From NCBI GenBank assembly GCA_947496465.1, contig CANMCX010000002.1, positions 62,001-126,000 on the forward strand: a stretch of DNA of 64,000 bases, read 5' to 3'. A program made the translations under genes and the position numbers. Source of the stretch: Marinifilum_A sediminis (lineage in GTDB: Bacteria > Bacteroidota > Bacteroidia > Bacteroidales > Marinifilaceae). Below, one piece after another: positions 9,698 through 17,579 of the stretch. The number at the start of each line of letters is the position of its first letter. The first letter of the stretch is position 1. The notes under the pieces were generated by a model that saw nothing but the letters and a program-made list of their open reading frames with translations, ran no database searches and was not told the DNA's origin.

Positions 9698-10017
9698 AGG
9701 TTATAAATTAAAACAATGGTTTTTCACAAGGGGTGGTGGGAGTATCCCTGTTTATTTTACTTGTATTTTTCAATCCTTACGAATGATTCATACAAGCATT
9801 CGTCTTACTAAGACATCTTCAAAACAACTGAAAACAGGGCATTATAGCTTGTACAAGCTGACCAAAAAATGATACGAAATGACCATTTTTCATTTAAGGC
9901 AAAAGATTTGAGGCAAAAGGTGGGTAAAAGTTAAAATTGTGATAGAATTGAGGATTAACCAGAGGAAGTAAAGGCAATTCCTGTCAATCCTGAAATCACA
10001 AATGATCAATAATCAAT
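9698..10017. other. Regulatory spacer upstream of susC
   Basis: 320 bp between the regulator stop and susC. It carries the direct-repeat site at 9859-9885. No gene is seen; the one open frame, at its 5' part, has no protein-like features. Confidence 0.6.
9859..9885. promoter_or_regulatory. Candidate binding site of the AraC-type regulator (susC promoter)
   Basis: Two TGACCA half-sites start at 9859 and 9880, exactly 21 bp apart, about 160-185 bp upstream of the susC start. The first extends to TGACCAAAAAA. The same arrangement occurs at 12911-12937, upstream of the regulator itself. Two-helical-turn direct repeats are typical of AraC-family dimers; binding is inferred. Confidence 0.6.
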
Positions 10018-12663
10018 TTAGATTTTGGAGCTGATAGCTTGAATCTTTGTTTCACAAAAAGAGTTGTAATACTCTTTGTATTCCGAAGGAGCGAAACCAA
10101 ATTGTTGTTTAAAGCATCGGGTAAAATAAGAAGGTGAATTGAAACCTACTTCGTAGGCAATTTCGTTTACACTTTGTTTGGCTTCAATTAATAACTGTGC
10201 AGATTTTCTCAATCGTACAAAACGAATTAATTCATTGGGCGATAGGTCGGTAAATTTCTTCAATTTCCGGTAAAAATTTGATTTGCTCATCTGCATCCCA
10301 ATATACAACTCATTCACTCCGAAAGAATTATCAGAAAGAAACTCCTCGATTACAGATAAAGCATTTTGCATGAACTCATCCTGAGACCATTCTCTGTACA
10401 TTTTATCTTCCGGAGTTTCAGGCAATTCCTCTTCCTGGATATGAACAAGATAAGCTCTTCTTGATTTCCAATACCAGAATACAATACCACCAAGTAGAAT
10501 TATTAAAAGTAATCCTAATGAAATGGCAATATTCAAGGAAGACTTGATTTGAAATTGAAATGATTTGTAGTCCTCATTCATTACTCCATCAGCATTAATT
10601 GCTGTAATATCTATCTGATAAGATCCTTTATCCAGATGGGAAAAATTCAACTCCAATTGATTTCCTGCCAGATAATTCCAATTTGTATCGGCATGCGAAA
10701 AGCGATAAGCAATCCCATTTTCATCCTGATGATTGTAGGAGTAATTAAATACCTTAAATACAGAAATATCTTCATTTAATCCTTGCTCTACTTCGAACAA
10801 TGGCATAGGCAGGTAATTGCCTTTCTGTGGGTTAATCGAAACTACACCATCGTTGCTACCCCAATAGAATTCACCATCCAGGCTTTGCTGCAGTTTGGCA
10901 TGATTAAAACTATTGGCTTTTGATCCACCTACGATTTGATAAGAGGCAAACAATTTGGTTTTCGGATCGAATCGATAAATCCCCATTCGAGATCCCAGCC
11001 AGAAACAGCCTTCCCGATCCTTATTCAGTGAAGTAAACTCGATGACCTTTCCTGCCGGATTATAAAACTCAGACTTTCTATGCTCCGATTGTATAAATAC
11101 AACACCTTTAGCTGTAGCAGCCCAAATTCCTCCATTGGAATTCAAATGAAAATCCGAAACTTCTGTACCTAAGTCCAATTTTTTCTGGTTCAAGTACAGT
11201 TCCATACCATATGACAAAATCCACAAGTTGTTCAATGAGTCAAGGGCAATATTTATAGAAGGTATACTATCCAATTTAGAAAAGTTCTCGCCATTGAATC
11301 CACAAGCAAAACTTCCTTTCGATGAGCAGATATACATCTTTTCATTGTACTTTTTTAGCGCATAGATATAGTCATTTTTTGCCAAACCAGCCTGTTGTGA
11401 GAACAATTGTCCTGTGGCTACTGTCTTTATGGTCTTCTCTCCTGCTCCCGATACAATGATAATACCCATATGCCTTGTTCCCACATAGAGTTTATCCTCG
11501 TGTTGTAAAATTGCTTCTACATACAAATCATTTAAATTCCCTTGAAATATTGGTACGGATACAAGTCTTTCTTTTTCCTGATCAAGAAGGTATAAGCCCT
11601 TGCCTGAAGTTCCAACCCACATTCTTCCTTTATCGTTCTGAAAAAGCGCATTGATATATCCAGCTTCAGGTTGTTTGTCCTGAATATCACTTTGGTACTT
11701 TTTATAAGTGATTTGTTTTCTGTCTATACGGTCCAGTCCAGCACGATTGGTTCCAATCCATAAAGATCCTGAGCCATCTTTAAACAGAACATTTATTTGC
11801 GCATCATAAAAGTCATTGAAAATCCCATTATCCCGGCTAATGAAGTCGCATAAGGAACATTGCCCTCCCTCTTTATATACCTTCTGAATAAAATTACCAA
11901 AAGTGCCTAAAAGTATCTCATTGTGTTGAGATACTTCCATTGAAGAAAAAGTACCTTCTATAATGCATGTCATTTTATCATTACGAAGCAGATGCAGACC
12001 TTTCTCAGTAAGTATTGCGGCTGTACTATTCTCCAAAAAACGGATAGCTTTTACCTTTTCGTCTTTTAGCTCAAGATAAATTGGCGCGAGTTCCAAGAGA
12101 GAATCTGTACCAAGTTTGGCTTCCCAAACCCCTTGATCCTTTGATCCTAATAGCATTTTCCCTTGAGGGCTTATACTTTTACATGAAATGCCAAAATCAA
12201 GTATTTTTGCCCCTTTTCTTTCCTTACTATCCAATTCATAAATGCCAAATGATGTACTGAAATAGTTTTTACCTCCAATGGTAAAAAGAGCGCTTACTGG
12301 GGAGATATCACCTAAAATATCCAGCTTATGATATTTCTGGCTAGAGATAGTATAAAAGTAATTGCCATTGCTACTACCTAAAAGAAGTTGATCTCTGTTG
12401 ACTTGATCTATAAAAGATAGCGAATAGCCAATTATCGAATCCGTAATGGGGTGAGTGGTAAATTCAATTCCATTATATGAACTCAGCCCTTCAGAAGTGC
12501 CAAACCACATTCTTCCCAAAGAATCCTGAAAAATAGAATGTATGGTATTATTTGAAATACCATGTTCGGTGGTAAATTTAGCGAGTTTCTGAAAATTATT
12601 CTCTGCCTGTAGGTGAGTTCCACAGGTCAATAGATAAATACAAATGATAATTGTTCTTAACAT
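10018..12663 (-). CDS. SusR-like membrane-spanning AraC-family regulator with Reg_prop beta-propeller sensor
   Basis: 881 residues: signal peptide, then a periplasmic sensor of repeated Reg_prop blades (NDGKGRMWVGTSGKGL-type motifs at several places from about 45 to 610), a Y_Y_Y domain (about 640-705), one transmembrane helix (about 711-733), and a cytoplasmic AraC helix-turn-helix pair (about 775-870, ending with VGFNSPSYFTRCFKQQFGFAPSEYKEY). No histidine kinase or receiver domain lies between membrane and DNA-binding region, unlike hybrid two-component regulators. This matches the SusR layout, in which ligand binding outside is passed straight to the DNA-binding domain. It is directly upstream of susC on the same strand and probably activates the locus. 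Ligand unknown. Confidence 0.92.
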   Translation of the reverse strand: MLRTIIICIYLLTCGTHLQAENNFQKLAKFTTEHGISNNTIHSIFQDSLGRMWFGTSEGLSSYNGIEFTTHPITDSIIGYSLSFIDQVNRDQLLLGSSNGNYFYTISSQKYHKLDILGDISPVSALFTIGGKNYFSTSFGIYELDSKERKGAKILDFGISCKSISPQGKMLLGSKDQGVWEAKLGTDSLLELAPIYLELKDEKVKAIRFLENSTAAILTEKGLHLLRNDKMTCIIEGTFSSMEVSQHNEILLGTFGNFIQKVYKEGGQCSLCDFISRDNGIFNDFYDAQINVLFKDGSGSLWIGTNRAGLDRIDRKQITYKKYQSDIQDKQPEAGYINALFQNDKGRMWVGTSGKGLYLLDQEKERLVSVPIFQGNLNDLYVEAILQHEDKLYVGTRHMGIIIVSGAGEKTIKTVATGQLFSQQAGLAKNDYIYALKKYNEKMYICSSKGSFACGFNGENFSKLDSIPSINIALDSLNNLWILSYGMELYLNQKKLDLGTEVSDFHLNSNGGIWAATAKGVVFIQSEHRKSEFYNPAGKVIEFTSLNKDREGCFWLGSRMGIYRFDPKTKLFASYQIVGGSKANSFNHAKLQQSLDGEFYWGSNDGVVSINPQKGNYLPMPLFEVEQGLNEDISVFKVFNYSYNHQDENGIAYRFSHADTNWNYLAGNQLELNFSHLDKGSYQIDITAINADGVMNEDYKSFQFQIKSSLNIAISLGLLLIILLGGIVFWYWKSRRAYLVHIQEEELPETPEDKMYREWSQDEFMQNALSVIEEFLSDNSFGVNELYIGMQMSKSNFYRKLKKFTDLSPNELIRFVRLRKSAQLLIEAKQSVNEIAYEVGFNSPSYFTRCFKQQFGFAPSEYKEYYNSFCETKIQAISSKI

Positions 12664-13147
12664 TTCAATTTTCTCCTAAAATTCAAAGATAGAAAAAACA
12701 AGAGTGGCCTACAATCTCCCACATTGTTAATGCCACTCCCGTAACGCATCTAAATTTTAATAATTTTGACCTATTACGACTCATCTCAAATGCTCACAAG
12801 CCTAAAAGTAAGTAGTAATATTTGATCAAAATGAAAGATCAAGACTACCAACCCTAATCTTAGCACAAGTGTAAAGCAAGCATAAACAAAGGTTTAACAC
12901 TTGCACAATATGACCAAAAAAGAGTATTTCCTGACCAAAGAATTAATTTGTTGCAACAATCCATCAAAGAACAACATAAAACGCATTGAAATTGATTATT
13001 CTCTTTCTTCCATTCTAATATTAGGTTACTTTTGATTAAGCATGTCATTTACCATTAAATTGATTAATTGCTTTAATGTTTATCTTAATTAATTTCATCA
13101 AATAGTTACCAGTGCTATTATAGACAATTGGAATCTTGTTATAAACA
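12664..13147. other. Spacer upstream of the SusR-like regulator
   Basis: No convincing gene. It holds the paired TGACC site at 12911-12937 and a short inverted repeat TTGATC-N9-GATCAA at 12822-12842 that could also be an operator. The promoter of the regulator should be here but I could not assign a clear -7 box. A 62-codon open frame at 12860-13048 has cysteine-rich, unprotein-like composition and was not accepted. Confidence 0.5.
12911..12937. promoter_or_regulatory. Candidate autoregulatory site of the SusR-like regulator
   Basis: TGACCA half-sites at 12911 and 12932, 21 bp apart, lie about 250 bp upstream of the regulator start. The first 11 bases (TGACCAAAAAA) and the second 6 (TGACCA) are identical to the site upstream of susC, while the 10 bases between differ. 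That is the pattern expected of a specific protein-binding site. Confidence 0.55.
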
Positions 13148-13187
13148 AAAAAGGCTTATACGATGAAATAATCGTATAAGCCTTTTT
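13148..13187 (-). terminator. Strong terminator after the anSME/FGE operon
   Basis: A perfect 17-bp stem (aaaaaggcttatacgat and its complement) with a 6-nt loop and T-runs on both strands. It follows the FGE pseudogene by about 50 nt. Confidence 0.9.
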
Positions 13188-13239
13188 CTATATTATTCTT
13201 TGCACTTGTCAACACTTAAGGTGCAATTAATAAGAAAAT

Positions 13240-13523
13240 CTATAATGTAATTGGTTTTATTCTACAATATTTTTTTCTCCATTCATAACAACGAAAGCCT
13301 GTATGACTTAAACCTGTGTCAACGCTTGTTTTCATACGGGCTGCTACCCGATAACCGGAACAGTAGCTGTCATTGCACAAGAAAGAACCGCCACGAACCA
13401 CACGCTTGGGAACGGTAGGTTCCTGAGGATCGAAGCTCGACTCTTACCTTAGCAGGAAGCAAAGATCATAGTACCCAAAATCAGGATTCCAATTCCTATA
13501 TTCTTGGTTGTATTTTTCTGCAT
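13240..13523 (-). pseudogene. Formylglycine-generating enzyme (SUMF1-like) lipoprotein, internally deleted
   Basis: Two ends of one gene survive. From ATG at 13523, after a strong AAGGAGG, 24 codons encode a lipoprotein leader (MQKNTTKN, a hydrophobic core, then FASC) and meet TAA at 13449-13451. A few bases on, in another frame, 13443 to 13240 encodes the conserved FGE C-terminus: FDPQEPTVPKRVVRGGSF, LCNDSYCSGYRVAARMK and HTGFRC. Both Cys of the SFLCNDSYC motif, which correspond to the catalytic pair of FGE, are present. The whole middle (over 200 residues in the family) is missing and the frames do not join. FGE-family proteins oxidise sulfatase Cys to formylglycine or have related roles. 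The gene sits 10 nt behind an anSME gene in the same operon. Confidence 0.88.
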
Positions 13524-13533
13524 AATCTCCTCC

Positions 13534-14742
13534 TTATCCCTTTTTTACAAAGTCATTAAACGCATTGTAAGTTCCTCCACTTTGCTGAGCTTCCATTTCG
13601 TTCTGCATCTGTATTTGCTGGGCCATCCAGTTTCTACCCATTTCCTGTAGCTGGGTATGAGCATGAGCAAAAAACATTTTATAAGAGGTACAAAAGCGTG
13701 GCATTCCATTGTCTTTAGGATCTTTAACTCTATCCTTTGTACAACCACCAAAACAATGTTTTAAGTAGCTGCAACTTCTACATTTTCTTGGTAATTTTGC
13801 CTTCATGCATCCAAATTGCTGTTGTTTTTTGGAATTCAGCATATTGATCAGTTTTCCCTGTTTGATATTACCCAATCTCCATTTGGGATCCACAAAGAAA
13901 TCACATGCATACACATCTCCGTTGTGTTCAATTACCGTGTAAACGCCGCATTCTTTTTGCAAGGTACATTCAGGAGCAGGAATCCCGACATAAGTATGAA
14001 AAACTGATTCGAAATGACGAACAGATGTGGTAGGAATTCCATTTTGAAAATCTTTTGTCCACAAATCCCAAAGTTTACAAAGCACTTCTCCATATTTTTC
14101 GGATGAAAGAGAAAATGATGCTGCTTGTTTTTGATTCTCCTTATCTGTTTCTACAATAGGAATGAATTGCATAAAATCAAAGCCCAAACTCTTATGGTAA
14201 TTGTAAATTTCCTCTATATGATCTGCCGAATGATCAGTCAAACAAGTCAATACATTGGTTGCAACGCCTCTATCCAATAACATCTTTGCATTTCGGGATA
14301 CAATCTCCCAAGTCGGTTTACCCGATTGTGTTAGCCTGTAATGATCGTGAATGTGCTGAGGTCCATCTAAAGAAATGCCCACCAACCAATTGTATTCTTT
14401 GAGAAAATCAGCCCATTCTTCATTCAATAGAAGACCATTAGTTTGCAAACCATTGCCAACCGATTTGCCATTACCATACTTCTGCTGCAAGTCAATCACC
14501 TTTTTAAAGAAATCAAGTCCCATCAAAGTGGGCTCTCCTCCCTGCCAGCCAAAGGACACTTCAGGTCCTGATTGCTCCATAACCTGGCGTATCAGTATTT
14601 CCAATGTTTCATCATCCATGCGATGTACCTTTTTCTGCTGGTACAACCCTGCCTTTTCAAGATAAAAACAGTAGGTACAATCCAGATTGCAATCCGGACC
14701 TGATGGTTTCACCAAAACAGAATTTAGTGGTTTTTTAATCAT
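13534..14742 (-). CDS. Anaerobic sulfatase-maturating enzyme-like radical SAM/SPASM protein
   Basis: 402 residues. The N-terminus has the radical SAM motif CNLDCTYC (Cys18, 22, 25) in the anSME-type setting KPSGPDCNLDCTYCFYLEK, then FGWQGGEPTLMG and SLDGPQHIHD. The C-terminal SPASM region has the cysteines for two auxiliary 4Fe-4S clusters (ECGVY, YACDFFV, CRSCSYLKHCFGGCTKD). Such enzymes convert Cys or Ser of type-I sulfatases to formylglycine without oxygen, in the cytoplasm. No sulfatase gene is in the window, so its client lies elsewhere. The downstream gene, an FGE-like oxygen-dependent type, is broken. Length fits the family (370-410). A related radical SAM peptide-modifying activity is possible but less likely. 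Confidence 0.9.
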   Translation of the reverse strand: MIKKPLNSVLVKPSGPDCNLDCTYCFYLEKAGLYQQKKVHRMDDETLEILIRQVMEQSGPEVSFGWQGGEPTLMGLDFFKKVIDLQQKYGNGKSVGNGLQTNGLLLNEEWADFLKEYNWLVGISLDGPQHIHDHYRLTQSGKPTWEIVSRNAKMLLDRGVATNVLTCLTDHSADHIEEIYNYHKSLGFDFMQFIPIVETDKENQKQAASFSLSSEKYGEVLCKLWDLWTKDFQNGIPTTSVRHFESVFHTYVGIPAPECTLQKECGVYTVIEHNGDVYACDFFVDPKWRLGNIKQGKLINMLNSKKQQQFGCMKAKLPRKCRSCSYLKHCFGGCTKDRVKDPKDNGMPRFCTSYKMFFAHAHTQLQEMGRNWMAQQIQMQNEMEAQQSGGTYNAFNDFVKKG

Positions 14743-15488
14743 ATTCTATTCTCCTTTTACACAGTCTGAAAACAGATCTCAAACTCTGTTCTTCCCTCCA
14801 AAACGATCGGAAGAAGTACATATTCTTTATATTATAATTCAAGGAATCTAAAAATCTGAATTCCTTCCCGAATAACAATTTGTCATGGTAAATATAGTCA
14901 CAAAGCTATTATTTATGGGTGACCTTATCGTTCAAAAAAGGTCTAATATTAGTTCATTTTCACTATTTACAGGCTTTACAGAAGCTAATTGGCATAAAAA
15001 AGCTTGCTTCTTAATTGAGGCCATGTGGATTTTGTGATCATCCAATAGAATATGGTTGGAATTCTTATTTGACCTTTATGAGCTCTAACCAACAAAATTA
15101 AAGCGAGATGAATGCATAGAATGGTTCGATGATAAAGGCAATTTTACCTACCTGCACAAACAGGAGGTTGGAGTGATGAAAATTGAGAGTACTTGGAGAT
15201 TTGATATCAAATTTACAATAAGACCTATCAGATTTCCAAAACCTGACAGGTCTGAATAAGTAATTTCCACTTTTACTTCTGACCTTCCTTTACTATTTTG
15301 TCCATTAGATCGAAACGATCGAACCAAAAGAAATTTACTTTATTATTAGTATTTAGGTTCTTTGATCCAGATTAGTGGAGATGATTGTATTGGCATCCCA
15401 AAAGTATCTTTTAATGATATATAATTATATCGCAGATGACACAAATGTAGTCGTGTTGGAATTTTAAATCTGGAGTCTTCGTAGTGGA
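14743..15488. other. Long gene-poor spacer, possibly decayed
   Basis: 746 bp without an intact gene. On the plus strand about 15088-15259 is an open stretch without ATG at its head, with protein-like reading (RDECIEWFDDKGNFTYLHK), then a stop; I do not recognise it. It may be the tail of a lost gene. It ends in the hairpin at 15221-15253. Confidence 0.4.
15221..15253. repeat. Imperfect hairpin agacctatcag/ctgacaggtct
   Basis: Arms agacctatcagattt and aaacctgacaggtct pair with two mismatches. The words acctgacaggt resemble the pyrD terminator at 52603 (cctgaca/tgtcagg). It could be a terminator or a dispersed palindrome. Confidence 0.5.
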
Positions 15489-15896
15489 TCATAGTTGGGT
15501 ATTAGCTTGCAATATCTTTTCTTTCTGCTCAAGAAATTCACTTTCAGTTAGTATTCCTTTCTCTTTTAATTTGGCTAATCTTTCCAACTGATCGATAGTA
15601 TTACCAGATGGCTCTACCTCAACTGTAACTTTTTCAGACGGCATCATTTTCATGTCGTTTGCAATAGATTGCTCGTCGATTGGTGCCAATTCGTTATTGC
15701 CTCTATGGAAAGAATAATATGCCCTCCCTGCGTTAAGTGCTTTTTGTCGATCACGACCTTTAAGAGCTGTACGGTATTCTCTTGTCAACCGTTCCTTTAA
15801 CATTTTTCTACCTTGAGTGCCTCTATAGAAAGCTCTTAATACAAAAAAGCCTACGATTGCAGCCAATCCATAAGTTATGATATTTGTTGAATCCAT
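15489..15896 (-). CDS. Small membrane protein with C-terminal SHOCT domain
   Basis: 135 residues. One hydrophobic segment at about 6-22 (IITYGLAAIVGFFVLRAFY) is followed by a basic linker and, at about 102-131, a SHOCT motif (DQLERLAKLKEKGILTESEFLEQKEKIL). SHOCT domains are short two-helix oligomerisation or targeting modules found at the ends of many membrane proteins. Function here is unknown. The gene is preceded by repeat copy B, which also carries its promoter region, and by the terminator of the upstream gene, so it is probably transcribed alone. Confidence 0.8.
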   Translation of the reverse strand: MDSTNIITYGLAAIVGFFVLRAFYRGTQGRKMLKERLTREYRTALKGRDRQKALNAGRAYYSFHRGNNELAPIDEQSIANDMKMMPSEKVTVEVEPSGNTIDQLERLAKLKEKGILTESEFLEQKEKILQANTQL

Positions 15897-15933
15897 TCTA
15901 TTTCGAAATTATAGTCTGTAGTTTTGTTTGGAT

Positions 15934-16040
15934 TCAAAATTAACAAAATAGTTGAGAAGTGACAGTAGCTAGGGCATGGAATAGGATAAATTTTACTATT
16001 AATATTGTATTTTTTATGTATCCTGATTGTATCAAAAAAC
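15934..16040 (-). repeat. Intergenic repeat copy B (leader of SHOCT gene)
   Basis: Aligns with 51-165. It begins about 38 nt upstream of the SHOCT gene start and runs up to a terminator hairpin. Copy A also abuts a terminator hairpin, so both copies sit between the terminator of one gene and whatever follows on the minus strand. Confidence 0.6.
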
Positions 16041-16077
16041 AAAAGAGTCGAACGGTTACATACCATTCGACTCTTTT
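16041..16077 (-). terminator. Terminator after the 255-residue gene
   Basis: Perfect 12-bp stem aaaagagtcgaa/ttcgactctttt with a 13-nt loop, about 45 nt past the stop of the gene at 16124-16891. Confidence 0.85.
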
Positions 16078-16123
16078 ATCTTATCCATGCCGTAGAGGCT
16101 AAGATTTGCTCTGCAGATAGCAA

Positions 16124-16891
16124 CTAACGAAAGTTTTTTAATGCTTCCTGTACGATCTTTAGATCACTTTTTTCCTCACGAATTATTTTGTTTTTATCGT
16201 CGTAATCAAAATCAGAATACGAAATAACTACCAGGGATATATCATTTTCTGGAAGAACCTTAGCTCTTCTTTCGTCATATATTCTTCGTTGCTCGTCTCT
16301 CGATACTGTTTTTGTACTCTCCTCCTCATCCTCATCAATACTTTTCTCTTGACTTGCAATCGGTTTTAGATTTTGAATCTCTTTGTATTCAATAACCAAC
16401 TGCAATTCTTCGTAGTAAGCATCTACTGGTAGTAAGGTTTGAGTTTTCCCATTTTTATGCAGATCCCCTAAAAGAAAATCAAACCTTTTTTGTCGATCCG
16501 CTGTCAGTCCCAAAGCCTTATCGCATAAGCCAATTACATAAGTCTCGTCGCTATTTAAACGAATGGCAATAGGATCATTCTCTGGCTTCTTTTTTTCTTG
16601 TTTGTAAGGTGTTTCCGGAGCTTTTGTATTGGCTGGAATAAAATACCAATAGGTATGCTCTCCGTTTTTCTCAGCATGAACATATGGAATTAAAGCCAAT
16701 TCATTGTTCTTGTCCAATTCTCTTAATATTAGACGAATTGGCAATCCCTTTTTGATATCTTTTGCAAATATTCCAGCTTTAATAAATGCCGGCATTAGTT
16801 TTTTTACTGGTACTATTGTAAGTGAATCATTTGCTTTAAAAAACTCTTCAATTTCTTTATTTATCCTATCTATCTTAGAAAGATCTTTCAT
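16124..16891 (-). CDS. Predicted PD-(D/E)XK nuclease-like protein
   Basis: 255 residues, cytoplasmic, no signal peptide. Residues about 1-85 are a basic helical region that could be a winged helix (INKEIEEFF, MPAFIKAGIFAKDIK). A charged linker with Lys/Pro follows. Residues about 133-228 fit a restriction-endonuclease-like core: FDFLLGD, LLPVDAYYEELQLVIEYKE, then RRIYDERRAKVLP and ISLVVISYSDF. Asp157, Glu168 and Lys170 would be the D...ExK catalytic triad, in a strand pattern like PVDGY...LVIEF of other family members. Fold and activity are inference. The gene is about 690 bp from sbcD on the other strand, a loose hint of a DNA-processing role. No named family recognised. Confidence 0.5.
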   Translation of the reverse strand: MKDLSKIDRINKEIEEFFKANDSLTIVPVKKLMPAFIKAGIFAKDIKKGLPIRLILRELDKNNELALIPYVHAEKNGEHTYWYFIPANTKAPETPYKQEKKKPENDPIAIRLNSDETYVIGLCDKALGLTADRQKRFDFLLGDLHKNGKTQTLLPVDAYYEELQLVIEYKEIQNLKPIASQEKSIDEDEEESTKTVSRDEQRRIYDERRAKVLPENDISLVVISYSDFDYDDKNKIIREEKSDLKIVQEALKNFR

Positions 16892-17579
16892 ATTGTCGTG
16901 AATTATTTATTATCTACTTTTTATTACAGTCCTATAAACTGTATTCCTTTAATCGCTTACCCAAAACATATATTTGTTTTGTGTATTTCTCAACCACCTT
17001 TTTCGTTCTGAGCTGCAAAGATAGACTTAATATAACTGATATAGTACTAATAAATTAATGTTTTACTCAGACCACAGAGTTTCTACTTTTGATAAGCTAG
17101 CATTACGGTACTGATTGTTGTAAAGTGAAAAATAGAGGTGTGTAATTTTTATCAAAGAAAGCTCTAGCCGCAAGGCTTTTACTTTTTCTATTGATGAAAA
17201 AGTAAACAAAAAATCCAGGGCGCGCTTTCTAAATCACCCATCACGATTTATTCACTAAATAAAAATATCTCGCTATCGCTCAAACAGATTTTTATTCTTA
17301 ACGCTCATTTCATCTATGGGTCCCGATTGAAGAACGCGATTCCCACCCAAACCTCTTTATTTTACTGCTAAGGATTCATATCTATTGGTGAGACAAATAT
17401 TACATTGCTGATGGTTCGAAGATAAAAAATGGTGGTGTGCTTAGTAATTTTTTGAGCTGCTAATGCTTAGCTATAGACTCCGTGTTTTTTTTGAATAAAA
17501 AGCAAATGCTATTTATATATTATGTCTTAATTCAGCTAGTCTTTTTCTATATTTACATTCCCTTAACACATATCGATTC
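16892..17579. other. Spacer with structured repeat-like segment
   Basis: 688 bp with divergent promoters of the nuclease-like gene and sbcD. The central part, 17147-17365, contains two stems: tttactttttc/gaaaaagtaaa (17178-17206, 11 bp) and aataaaaat/atttttatt (17258-17296, 9 bp). Its higher GC words (ccagggcgcgcttt, tcccgattgaagaacgcg) stand out from the AT-rich flanks. No open frame is convincing. Confidence 0.5.

Noticed and set aside
12860..13048. 62-codon open frame upstream of the SusR-like gene
   Set aside because: Cys/Leu-rich, no ribosome site, no protein-like pattern, and it overlaps the candidate operator.
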